Part shown: positions 16,456-23,626 of the stretch, one piece after another
Layout: each line of letters starts with the position of its first letter
Position numbering within the stretch: position 1 is the first letter of the stretch
DNA from: Stentor coeruleus
Taxonomy: Eukaryota; Ciliophora; Heterotrichea; Heterotrichida; Stentoridae
DNA: 23,626 nt
Direction of reading: 5' to 3'
Assembly: GCA_001970955.1 (NCBI GenBank)
Contig: MPUH01001117.1
Location: forward strand, 1-23,626
Position numbers and translations under genes: made by a program
The notes under the pieces: generated by a model
The model's input: the letters and a program-made list of their open reading frames with translations, nothing else
What the model was told of the DNA's origin: nothing
Databases searched by the model: none

Positions 16456-17397
16456 CTATAAATCAAAATCAATCATCATCTCTGGGCCAAGTGTTGCATT
16501 AATCAAAGGTAGCTTCTTAGCGTCCATAAAATCTGCAGGCCATATTGTAGAAGACTTTAAATCACTAGGAAACACTCCCATAGCCTTATACGCAGAAGCA
16601 ACAAGCTCACTACAAAAAAACGTATCCTCTTCTCCAGGTTCAACTTCATTTTTCTTTCCAATAAATTTCCCAGGACTAATTCCAAACTTTTTTCCATCAA
16701 CTTTCATGACAAAATTTTCAAGGTTTTTTATCATATTATCAGTCCTCATAGTTTCTAAGCTTCTATATACTAATCCTAAATACATTAAATGCCAATTCAT
16801 TTTGACGAAGTAGTCCCATTCTAAACAAGCAACACCATCTTTGTCTGTAGCTTCTAAAAGTATGACTTTTCCTGATGCATAACACATAATAAGAGCTATG
16901 TGATCAAAAGATCCTCTAGTAATCCCTCTTTGCATTTTAGCTATAATTCCTTTACTTCTAAACAGTAACAAATCGCCAGTATTCGCATGTCTTCTAAAAA
17001 AAAAATCAGATATCCTTTGGTATCTCCAGAATTTTTCTTTCTGAATTACTGAGCTAAGCTCTTTCCTCATACCAAGTGAACATCCAATATTCATATTCAA
17101 AGCTAAAACCCAATCAGCTAATTCTTCAGTATTATGAGCGCGTAACCTTAAAGTATAATCTGACCCAATAAACTCTATGCAGATTTCAAATTTCTGCATT
17201 GTTGAGTTTATTGATAACACAGTGATTTGATTAAAATCAAAAATCCCTCTTTGTCTATGGTCTGTTTCACTATGATAATATATAAGCTTACAGTTGGTTA
17301 ATTTGAAATATCTATGAAGCCATTTTTTGACTACGGTGTTGGTTGATTTTTTGTATAGCCAGCCTTCTTTGTTGGCTACTGTATTTATGTCTGCCAT
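16456..17397 (-). CDS. PH domain plus permuted papain-fold (NlpC/YiiX-like) protein
   Basis: This 313-residue protein has an N-terminal PH domain (about 8-105: KEGWLYKKS, KKWLHRYFKL, LIYYHS, EELADWVLAL), which binds phosphoinositides or proteins at membranes. It is followed by a domain with the marks of the circularly permuted NlpC/P60 (papain-like) fold: TGDLLLFRSKG (140-150), SFDHIALIM with His166, LLEAT with Glu182, and FFCSELVASAYKAMGV with Cys262. In that fold His precedes the nucleophilic Cys, as here. Relatives act as amidases, peptidases or acyltransferases. The ATG at 17397 is 99 bp from the ATG of the opposite gene. It ends in TAG. Activity is likely but the substrate is unknown; the reading as a permuted papain fold comes from motifs only. 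Confidence 0.9.
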   Translation of the reverse strand: MADINTVANKEGWLYKKSTNTVVKKWLHRYFKLTNCKLIYYHSETDHRQRGIFDFNQITVLSINSTMQKFEICIEFIGSDYTLRLRAHNTEELADWVLALNMNIGCSLGMRKELSSVIQKEKFWRYQRISDFFFRRHANTGDLLLFRSKGIIAKMQRGITRGSFDHIALIMCYASGKVILLEATDKDGVACLEWDYFVKMNWHLMYLGLVYRSLETMRTDNMIKNLENFVMKVDGKKFGISPGKFIGKKNEVEPGEEDTFFCSELVASAYKAMGVFPSDLKSSTIWPADFMDAKKLPLINATLGPEMMIDFDL

Positions 17398-17496
17398 TTA
17401 TAGGAGGATTTATATATGGGCTGTTGCCAGATAATGATTGTAAACGATTTTTGGCATAATTCAAAATATTAGACGTAGTTATTGTTATATAAAAAG
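17398..17496. promoter_or_regulatory. 99-bp shared divergent promoter region
   Basis: The start codons of the PH/papain-fold gene (-) and the RCC1-TBC gene (+) are only 99 bp apart, so both promoters and 5' UTRs must fit here. AT-rich TATATA-like words lie close to both starts (TTATATATGG near 17410, TTATATAAAAAG near 17485). Confidence 0.6.
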
Positions 17497-19653
17497 ATGA
17501 GCAATATTACTGTATGGGGATGGGGGCGCTTAAGTGCATCATTCGCATCAGTTAACCCCATAAAACTTAATATTCCAGAAAACAGCATTGGGATGTTCAT
17601 AAGCAGGAAAAACTCTTTGATCTGGACAGAGCAGCATCTCTACTCATGGGACGAAGACATTATAACATCCCAAGAGCATATTTTCCCTTCTAAACTACCC
17701 AACTTACCAAAAAAGCCTCTTTATGCAATAAGCCAAAATACACTCATTACCTTAGTCACTGATCAATTCCACCTTTATAAATACGAAAACTTTTTACCAT
17801 CAGCAATAAGCACAAAAGCAAAAATCATATCATTATCATGTGGTAACGACTTTATCCTATCTTTAGACATAAACGGCAGCCTGTACTCCTGGGGGAACTC
17901 AGCTAAAGGACAACTTGGATTAGGTCCAGACGTCTTACCGATTTATGCATCTCCACAACAACTCCTTATTGAAGAAAAATTCATACAAATATCCTGTGGT
18001 CTTAATCACAGCATAGCCCTTGATAACAAAGGTAGGGTATTTTCTTGGGGTTCAGGAGCTGATGGACGTTTGGGCCATGGAGATTTTAAAGATCAATGGT
18101 CTCCACATATGATAGAAAGTTTGTGTCCTTTTAACATAATCATGATATCATGTGGTTATCAGCATTCAGCAATGATAGCAAATACAGGAGAGATCCTATC
18201 ATTTGGGTTTAACGGATATGGGCAATTAGGATTAGGTAGCCTTGACTCAAGATCTCAGCCATGCATTATAGAATCTTTATCAAAATCTTATACTGTTAAA
18301 CTAGCTTGTGGAGGATTTCATACAGTTTGCATATGTGCAAATGGGGATGTCTATGCTTTTGGATTAGGAGCTCGTGGGCAGTTGGGTACAGGAAATAATA
18401 CGAACAGTTCATTACCAGAAAAAGCTCAGTTGCAAGTTCCTAATATGATTAAAGAAACTAAAGTTTATTGTGGCTTAGAAAGTAGCTTTATTATGACTTG
18501 TGGGGATTGTGAGGTTGGGTTACCTTCAAGACCAACTATAACTGAAAGTCAAGACCTATCTTTGCTTAGTGAAAGCTCAGGAGGTGGGTTTAGACCTAGT
18601 AACTTGCCACCTAAAAGCCCAGATGAAGCAGCTTATCATAAGAAACTTGTTGAAGAGCAGGAGCAGTTTTATTTAGAAAAAGTTAGGGAAAAGGAAAAAA
18701 ACAGCAGGGAACGGATGAGAAGAGAAAGTTTTAGAGAAAATGAGATCAGAGAAATGATGAAATGCTGGGAAAACGATATTCTTCCATGCTGGGATCAGAA
18801 AAAAGCTTCAAAACAAGTTGAAAAGCTTATCCGCCGAGGACTACCTGCTAAAGTTAGAGGAGAAATATGGCTTAGACTAATTGGTAACCCAATGGGCTTA
18901 ACCCAAGACTTCTTTGAAATCACTTTAGCTAAAGCACAAAAACTTCATGAAGCTCTTGCACAAGGTGAAATTGAAGCTTTAGGCAAAGAAGGGTCTCTAA
19001 AATTCATCAAACAAGACATTTCAAGAACTTTTCATCAAATGGGGTACTTCAAAGAAGGTAGTCCACTAAATCAACAGCTTCAAGACCTCCTTGAAGCTTT
19101 TACTATTTCACGTCCAGATATTGGTTATGTCCAAGGTATGAGTTATATTGCTGGAATGCTATTATTAAACCTTGAGTCTTGCAAAGCTTTCCTTATGCTT
19201 GTGAATATAATAGGATCACCATTACTTATACCGTTTTATAGACTTGATCAAGTTGGGATTTCTCATCGTTGTCAACTTTTTAAATTTGTTTTAAGACATA
19301 ATCTTCCTGAAATATCAGATCATTTTGAAAATGAAGGGCTTAAACTTGGTGTTTTTTTGATTGAGTGGTTTTTAACTTTGTATTCTAGAAGCCTTGGACA
19401 TGAAGTTGTTAGTAGAGTTTGGGATTTGTTTTTTTATCAAGGGCCTTTGGTGTTGTATAAGACAGGGGTGGCGATTTTGAAGATAATTTTTTATGAGATT
19501 TTAAATGAGGAGTTAGAAGGTATTATGAGGATGCTGGGACAGGTTGGGAATTATTGTGATAATGGAGACATTTTGGTTGATATGATTGAATCGATTAGGA
19601 TACCTGAGTGGGTTGTTTTAGAGATCGCCAGTATGGCTAGCGAAAGTTTGTAA
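17497..19653 (+). CDS. RCC1-repeat / TBC-domain (Rab GAP) fusion protein
   Basis: The start is the ATG at 17497 (MSNITVWGWG); the five codons before it lack an ATG. The protein has 718 residues. Residues about 110-335 form at least four RCC1-type repeats (ISCGLNHSIALDNKGRVFSW, SWGSGADGRLGHGD), which with the N-terminal part could close a beta-propeller. A charged helix or coiled coil follows (about 377-425). Residues 445-660 are a TBC domain: RRGLPAKVRGEIW, IKQDISR with the arginine finger Arg510, GYVQGMSY with the glutamine finger Gln546, and SRVWDLFF. Both fingers are kept, so it should accelerate GTP hydrolysis on a Rab, acting in membrane traffic. The propeller probably serves targeting or binding. 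It ends in TAA. Confidence 0.94.
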   Translation: MSNITVWGWGRLSASFASVNPIKLNIPENSIGMFISRKNSLIWTEQHLYSWDEDIITSQEHIFPSKLPNLPKKPLYAISQNTLITLVTDQFHLYKYENFLPSAISTKAKIISLSCGNDFILSLDINGSLYSWGNSAKGQLGLGPDVLPIYASPQQLLIEEKFIQISCGLNHSIALDNKGRVFSWGSGADGRLGHGDFKDQWSPHMIESLCPFNIIMISCGYQHSAMIANTGEILSFGFNGYGQLGLGSLDSRSQPCIIESLSKSYTVKLACGGFHTVCICANGDVYAFGLGARGQLGTGNNTNSSLPEKAQLQVPNMIKETKVYCGLESSFIMTCGDCEVGLPSRPTITESQDLSLLSESSGGGFRPSNLPPKSPDEAAYHKKLVEEQEQFYLEKVREKEKNSRERMRRESFRENEIREMMKCWENDILPCWDQKKASKQVEKLIRRGLPAKVRGEIWLRLIGNPMGLTQDFFEITLAKAQKLHEALAQGEIEALGKEGSLKFIKQDISRTFHQMGYFKEGSPLNQQLQDLLEAFTISRPDIGYVQGMSYIAGMLLLNLESCKAFLMLVNIIGSPLLIPFYRLDQVGISHRCQLFKFVLRHNLPEISDHFENEGLKLGVFLIEWFLTLYSRSLGHEVVSRVWDLFFYQGPLVLYKTGVAILKIIFYEILNEELEGIMRMLGQVGNYCDNGDILVDMIESIRIPEWVVLEIASMASESL

Positions 19654-20204
19654 TTTAGCCTAATGGGTTAGTAAAAATCATGTGTAGATTTTAGTTTAGA
19701 GATTTTTCAAATCATTGAAGAGTGTTAGTAAAATTTATGTTTGGGTGTTGAGAATTATAGTAAAAATAGTAAAATGTAAATAATTGATAATTATAATAAA
19801 CTTTTCTTAAGTATGAGTTATAATTCCTGATAGCATATCATTTAAAGTATCCCATTTCTTAATTTAAAAAGCATCCTCCAAACATCATAAAATAATCCGC
19901 CTCTCTTCAAATTTATAATTATCAACTACACATTCTAAAAAAAATCCTCAATAGCTTTCATATTTTCTCCTAATAAAATCAAAAAGTTTTTTAAAAACTT
20001 CATCTAAATATTTTCCCAATACTTAATTCTTAATTCTTAATCCAAACTCCATCTTCACCACACCCTTGTAAAATATTATTTAATTATCTTAACTTTAAAT
20101 CTCATTATAATCCAAATATACTAACTATTAAGAAACAACAAGTAATATGCAACTTATCTTCAACCAAATACGAAGTAGTACGTTTTGTATGTGAAAACAT
20201 CTTC
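19654..20204. other. Intergenic; C-poor then G-poor
   Basis: No gene is seen. The first 150 bp are C-poor (3' flank of RCC1-TBC); from about 19850 the + strand becomes G-poor and C-rich (5' flank of the glutamylase gene), so the change in skew marks the border between the two units. ATTCTTAATTCTTAATCC near 20025 is a small tandem repeat. Confidence 0.55.
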
Positions 20205-21815
20205 ATGTGGTCAATTCAAAAAGATGACATCAACGATGACTGGGACCTGAAATGGACTGACTCAGCTGTATCCCCTGATCAGCTACTCAAAATGAAACCT
20301 TTTCAAAAAATCAACCACTTTCCTGGGATGCATGCTATATCCCGGAAAAACTATCTAGCAATCAACCTTAACAAGCTTAAAAAACTCTTCAATTTAGACT
20401 TTAGGTTTTTTCCTAAAACCTGGGTGGCTCCAATCGACACTTTTGATCTAAAACTATTCCTGAGTGCCTCACCTAATGCTCATCTTATAGTAAAGCCTGA
20501 AGCTTTAAGCCAAGGTAGGGGAATTTTTATAACAAGAAAAGTTGATGATATTGATCCAAATAGACATGTTGTACAAGAGTATATATTAAACCCTTATTTG
20601 ATAGACAATTTGAAATTTGACTTGAGAATTTATGTTTTGGTTACTGGGTGTTACCCATTGAGAGTGTTTGTTTTTAGAGAAGGGCTTGCTAGGTTTGCTA
20701 CTGAAGAGTATGAGAAACCTATGAGTTATAATGTAGGGAATAACTTTATTCATTTGACTAATTATGCAGTGAATAAACATAGTGCAAATTTTATAAATAA
20801 TACTGACCCAAAAAAGGATGATATTGGACATAAGAGGTCACTTAGATTTGTGATGAAGTATTTGGAGGAAATTGGCGCTGATGTAGATGGTCTGCAGAAA
20901 AAAATTGAAGATAGTATAATAAAGACTATATGCTGTATACAGCCGATATTATCTCATTCTTATAATACCTGCCAACCTGAAGACTACACAAATTCTATGT
21001 GTTTTGAAATCCTAGGCTTTGATGTTATACTAGACTCTAATCTTAACCCTTATATACTTGAAGTTAACCACACTCCATCTTTCTCAACAGACTCTCCCCT
21101 CGACTGGGAAATAAAGCAAAAGCTCATAGCTGACACCTTAAAACTAGTCCAAGCCTCTCATTCAGCCCAGATAAAATACTATAAAAAACAAAAAGTCCTC
21201 AAATACAAAAGAAAACTTTTCGGTATCAACGAAAAACTCACTAAAGAACAAAAGCTTGAACAAAGAGAGCATTACAAAGCTAAAAGAGACCTATGGGAAA
21301 CTTGCTCTATGGGAGGATTCAAAAAAATATACCCTGAACAAGGGACTGAAAAATATCAAATTTACATAACAGCAGCTGATAATCTGTGGCAAGAGTATAC
21401 AGGAATAAAACAAAAGGAAAAAAGAATTTATAAAATAAAAAAAAAAATATCACCTGAACCATGTGTTAATTCTACTATAAATGAGATGATACAAAATGAT
21501 AGTAATTTAGGACATACAAGTATATATAAATTGTCACAGCAACCTTTGATTAAAGTTAAAAGTACTATTATATTACCTAGTGTTGCACATTCAAATAATT
21601 TTAGAAGACAAGAAAAGAGCTTCGATAACTTTGCAGAAAGCTCGAGTAAGATTTTTGGGTTTAATAGTCCGATGGGAAGATTTCAAGATAAGAAAAAAGA
21701 GAAGTCTTGCAATAAGACTTTGAATAAAATCAAAAAAAACTATGTATTTAAACGTCCAACTACATTGAAAGAGATATTGATGCTAGAGGATTTGAAGTAT
21801 GTGCCAAAAAGCTGA
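20205..21815 (+). CDS. TTLL6-type tubulin polyglutamylase
   Basis: This 536-residue protein has the tubulin tyrosine ligase-like domain at about residues 8-320, in the order typical of TTLL6/TTLL13: WDLKWTDSAVSP, INHFPGMHAISRK, FFPKTWVAP, IVKPEALSQGRGIFI (Lys98, Arg105), FDLRIYVLV, RFATEEYEKP, IHLTNYAVNKH, MCFEILGFDVILD and LEVNHTPSFSTD (Glu286, Asn288). The following basic stretch (KYYKKQKVLKYKRKLFG) and GGFKKIYPEQGTEKY match the cationic microtubule-binding part of elongating glutamylases. It would add glutamate chains to tubulin tails in cilia and cortical microtubules. The first stop is TGA at 21813-21815; an in-frame TAA follows at 21819-21821, so with UGA as Trp the end would only gain Trp-Asn. 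Confidence 0.95.
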   Translation: MWSIQKDDINDDWDLKWTDSAVSPDQLLKMKPFQKINHFPGMHAISRKNYLAINLNKLKKLFNLDFRFFPKTWVAPIDTFDLKLFLSASPNAHLIVKPEALSQGRGIFITRKVDDIDPNRHVVQEYILNPYLIDNLKFDLRIYVLVTGCYPLRVFVFREGLARFATEEYEKPMSYNVGNNFIHLTNYAVNKHSANFINNTDPKKDDIGHKRSLRFVMKYLEEIGADVDGLQKKIEDSIIKTICCIQPILSHSYNTCQPEDYTNSMCFEILGFDVILDSNLNPYILEVNHTPSFSTDSPLDWEIKQKLIADTLKLVQASHSAQIKYYKKQKVLKYKRKLFGINEKLTKEQKLEQREHYKAKRDLWETCSMGGFKKIYPEQGTEKYQIYITAADNLWQEYTGIKQKEKRIYKIKKKISPEPCVNSTINEMIQNDSNLGHTSIYKLSQQPLIKVKSTIILPSVAHSNNFRRQEKSFDNFAESSSKIFGFNSPMGRFQDKKKEKSCNKTLNKIKKNYVFKRPTTLKEILMLEDLKYVPKS

Positions 21816-21886
21816 AATTAAATTTTTAATGTAAAATTTATTGATAGAAGAAGAAACAGCCATTAATAATTAGGGACTAACTAAAA

Positions 21887-22048
21887 ATGATCTTGCCAGC
21901 TACAGGGAGAGTCCACACTGGTGCCCTTAACCTGGAATTGAGCAGGACTTACGCGAGGAGCCCATCCTTCATTGCCAAGGTCCTATGCATCCCAAGGCAG
22001 GATGCTACACTTATGAGCGGTTCAGAACACCATCTCCTAAATGACTAA
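21887..22048 (+). ncRNA. GC-rich island: small RNA gene or short ORF
   Basis: About 150 bp of roughly 50% GC sits in AT-rich DNA. It can fold: GCATCC-CAAGGCA-GGATGC is a perfect 6-bp hairpin, CCTG...CAGG another, and GGAGA...TGGTG near the 5' end can pair with CACCA-TCTCC at the 3' end. A run of eight T follows at about 22054-22061, which would suit a Pol III terminator, and GCGGTTCAGAACACC loosely resembles a B box. The ATG at 21887 also opens 53 codons to the TAA at 22046-22048, so a short protein is not excluded. I could not match it to tRNA, 5S, snRNA, SRP or RNase P with confidence. Confidence 0.45.
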
Positions 22049-22969
22049 AGACATATTTTTTTTATGAATAATTTAAGTGCATAATTGAGTTAACTATTAT
22101 TTTTAGCATACGAAAAATTTCAGAAATTTCACTTTTAGTCATAAAACAATTGAATTGCGCTTCAATATAAATGCATTTATGTGTGACTCACCTATACAGG
22201 CGGGTAGGTAACCTAAAAATGATATAAATTTTGATGTGAATAGTGAGTCGTATGTTTATGACTCACTTTATACAGGGCGAAAAAATGATATAAATTTTGA
22301 TATGAAAAATAACGTAAAAATTGTAAGGTATAAGTGCCGATTAAATTCATATAATGATATAAAAAAATAACATAAAAGACTATATAATGATGCTAATTTA
22401 TATGTGTCTAAATATGAGTCAATCTTATAACTCACTATGCAATGGGTGAATCTAAAAGTTAGTAAAATTTTAAATGTGTTGAAATTGTGAAAATGATGAT
22501 GAAGTTATTATTAAAAAAAAAAATGCTATTTGGAATATTATGAAGATATATGTACTAAGCAATGTGTTCAATTTATTACCTTGCAAATGGCTAAGATTCA
22601 TCCTTTTTTAAATAGAAAGTGCTTTCGATATTCAAAAATTCATTATTTCCTTGTAATCTAGATATAATTATAATGTGTTGATCGGTTGCTATTAATTCCA
22701 GAGTATCTACTGTAAAGTAAAAATAAAGTTCTAGTTGTAAAAAAGATCTAATGTATAGGTGATTCCGTTTGTTATAAATAGGATATCGGCAACTTGTCTA
22801 TTTAGTTATCTAGGATACCAAGACTGAGAGGAGCATAACAATATATGCTTAAAATTTGACTTATGGAGAGTGTAGAGGTATATAAATAACAGCTGCACCA
22901 AAGCTTGAATTAGCAAATGAATAGCATTGTGGGAATTAGGATAAACCCTGCATTTTTAACTTTTGCACT
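22049..22969. other. AT-rich intergenic with repeats
   Basis: No gene is seen. It holds the repeat cluster at 22176-22310 and further GAGTCA and ACTCAC words near 22416 and 22430. Confidence 0.45.
22176..22310. repeat. Diverged direct repeat with an internal hairpin
   Basis: Two copies, about 22176-22242 and 22255-22310, share GACTCAC, TATACAGG and AAAAATGATATAAATTTTGA; the second lacks an internal GTAGGTAACC part. Between them AGTGAGTC (22242-22249) and GACTCACT (22260-22267) form an 8-bp stem with a 10-base loop. Confidence 0.8.
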
Positions 22970-23495
22970 TTGAGATTTCAAAGTTTAATTAAAATTAAGC
23001 CTCACTTCAGTAGGAAAAGTTTAAGATCAGAAGTTCGAGTTTTTATAAACCCAAATCATTTTCTGAATTTTAGTTCGATGTTTTCTCTCTTATATTTTTT
23101 AATTTTGCTTGCCTTACAAAATAGGCTTCAATTTTACCCAGCTCTGTCTTACATATATCCTAATTATTGAAAATTTGTTTTCTTTGTACCTAAATATTTA
23201 GCCTATCATAAAAATCACTAAAAGTTATTAAGTTTCTATCCTTTTCTTCAGCAATCAATTTAAAAATCTTATAGTCTTTATATTCAGGTATCAATAAGAG
23301 GTTTAGTCTTTACATTCTTAGATTTTTTTGATGCTAGCCAGGCATTATGGTTTATTCAAGATAAAACTTAAAAATTTCGGCCATAACTTATATAAAATTT
23401 TGGCTTCATCCTTAAAGATAAAGAAAAATTTGTCTTACCCATTTTTAGAGTTTAGATGTACATAAAAATTTATATATTTTGTCTTTGTCATCATA
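22970..23495 (-). pseudogene. Possible relic of an unrecognised gene
   Basis: On the minus strand a protein-like frame can be followed from an ATG near 23493 (MMTKTKYINFYVHLNSKNG, then after a stop DKFFFIFKDEAKILYKLWP) through two one-base shifts, at an A7 run near 23325 and again near 23285, into PEYKDYKIFKLIAEEKDRN, LITFSDFYDRLNI, DICKTELGKIEAYFVRQAK and beyond. About seven in-frame TAA/TAG stops interrupt it. Segments between stops are long and Lys/Glu-rich, which is more protein-like than chance AT-rich DNA usually gives, but I recognise no family. A + strand frame at 22970-23170 over the same bases is probably the shadow. Confidence 0.3.
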
Positions 23496-23579
23496 TTTAT
23501 ATTAAGATATAATTAAAGTTTATTATAGTTCAGATAATTCATGTTTAATTTTAACCATTATAATAATAATTATGGACTT

Positions 23580-23626
23580 TAGGTGCAATCAGCCTGGATG
23601 CTCTCTCAAGGCGCTCTGGGGATGCA
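23580..23626. other. GC-rich patch cut by the window end
   Basis: The last 45 bases rise sharply in GC (AGGTGCAATCAGCCTGGATG, then GGCGCTCTGGGGATGCA). They recall the reverse strand of the island at 21887-22048, which also has TTTAGG near its start and a GGGATGCA word. It may be the beginning of another small RNA gene or a related copy. Confidence 0.3.

Noticed and set aside
17482..17496. Upstream TTG start for the RCC1-TBC gene
   Set aside because: The ATG at 17497 is in frame and begins a normal N-terminus; nuclear ciliate genes start with ATG.
21900..22045. RNase P or 5S rRNA reading of the GC-rich island
   Set aside because: Short words resemble conserved parts (GAGAGTCC, TTCAGAAC), but the length and order of the required helices do not fit.
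1..23626. CRISPR arrays, bacterial operons, tRNA genes or Shine-Dalgarno sites
   Set aside because: None seen; gene content, intron and spacing are eukaryotic.

Overview
The window looks like nuclear DNA of a heterotrich ciliate (Stentor/Blepharisma type). It is AT-rich. It carries ciliate-style genes: a TTLL6-type tubulin glutamylase, a NEK-like kinase, a PH plus papain-fold protein and an RCC1-TBC protein. One gene has a 16-nt GT-AG intron, the tiny size typical of heterotrichs. Long genes read through with the standard code. Nine of ten complete genes end in TAA or TAG. The tenth ends in TGA with an in-frame TAA two codons later, so a Blepharisma-like code (UGA = Trp) is not excluded.

Layout. 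1-159: 3' end of a Lys-rich CCHC zinc-knuckle protein. 602-1331: unknown protein with a 16-nt intron. 1864-2040: possible small secreted peptide. 2711-3769: NEK-like kinase. About 4073-4199: perfect 60-bp tandem duplication. 4441-5082: four-helix membrane protein. 5207-5485 (-): stop-broken ORF. 5957-7999 (-): acyl-CoA oxidase with an N-terminal PTS2. 8000-9900: long AT-rich gap. 9901-10041: GC-richer island. 10095-10967: unknown conserved-looking protein. 11573-12729: decayed Merlin (IS1595/ISXO2-like) transposon with 100-bp terminal inverted repeats and a perfect 8-bp target duplication. 13265-13753: unknown small protein. 13899-14582 (-): basic repeat protein. 15187-15483: small predicted PP1-docking, CaaX-ended protein. 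15998-16293 (-): Ras-like GTPase pseudogene. 16456-17397 (-) and 17497-19653 (+): divergent pair, PH/papain-fold protein and RCC1-TBC protein, 99 bp apart. 20205-21815: TTLL6-like glutamylase. 21887-22048: GC-rich island (small RNA gene or short ORF). 22049-23626: repeats and a possible gene relic, then another GC-rich patch at the edge.

The genes are independent units on both strands, with no operon. Common themes are cilia/microtubules (glutamylase, NEK-like kinase), membrane traffic (RCC1-TBC Rab-GAP, PH protein) and phosphatase control. The non-coding part is not inert: it holds a transposon, a GTPase pseudogene, other probable relics, recent tandem duplications and GC-rich islands. Each gene also shows a strong strand asymmetry, C-rich at the 5' side and G-rich at the 3' side, which resets inside some long genes.
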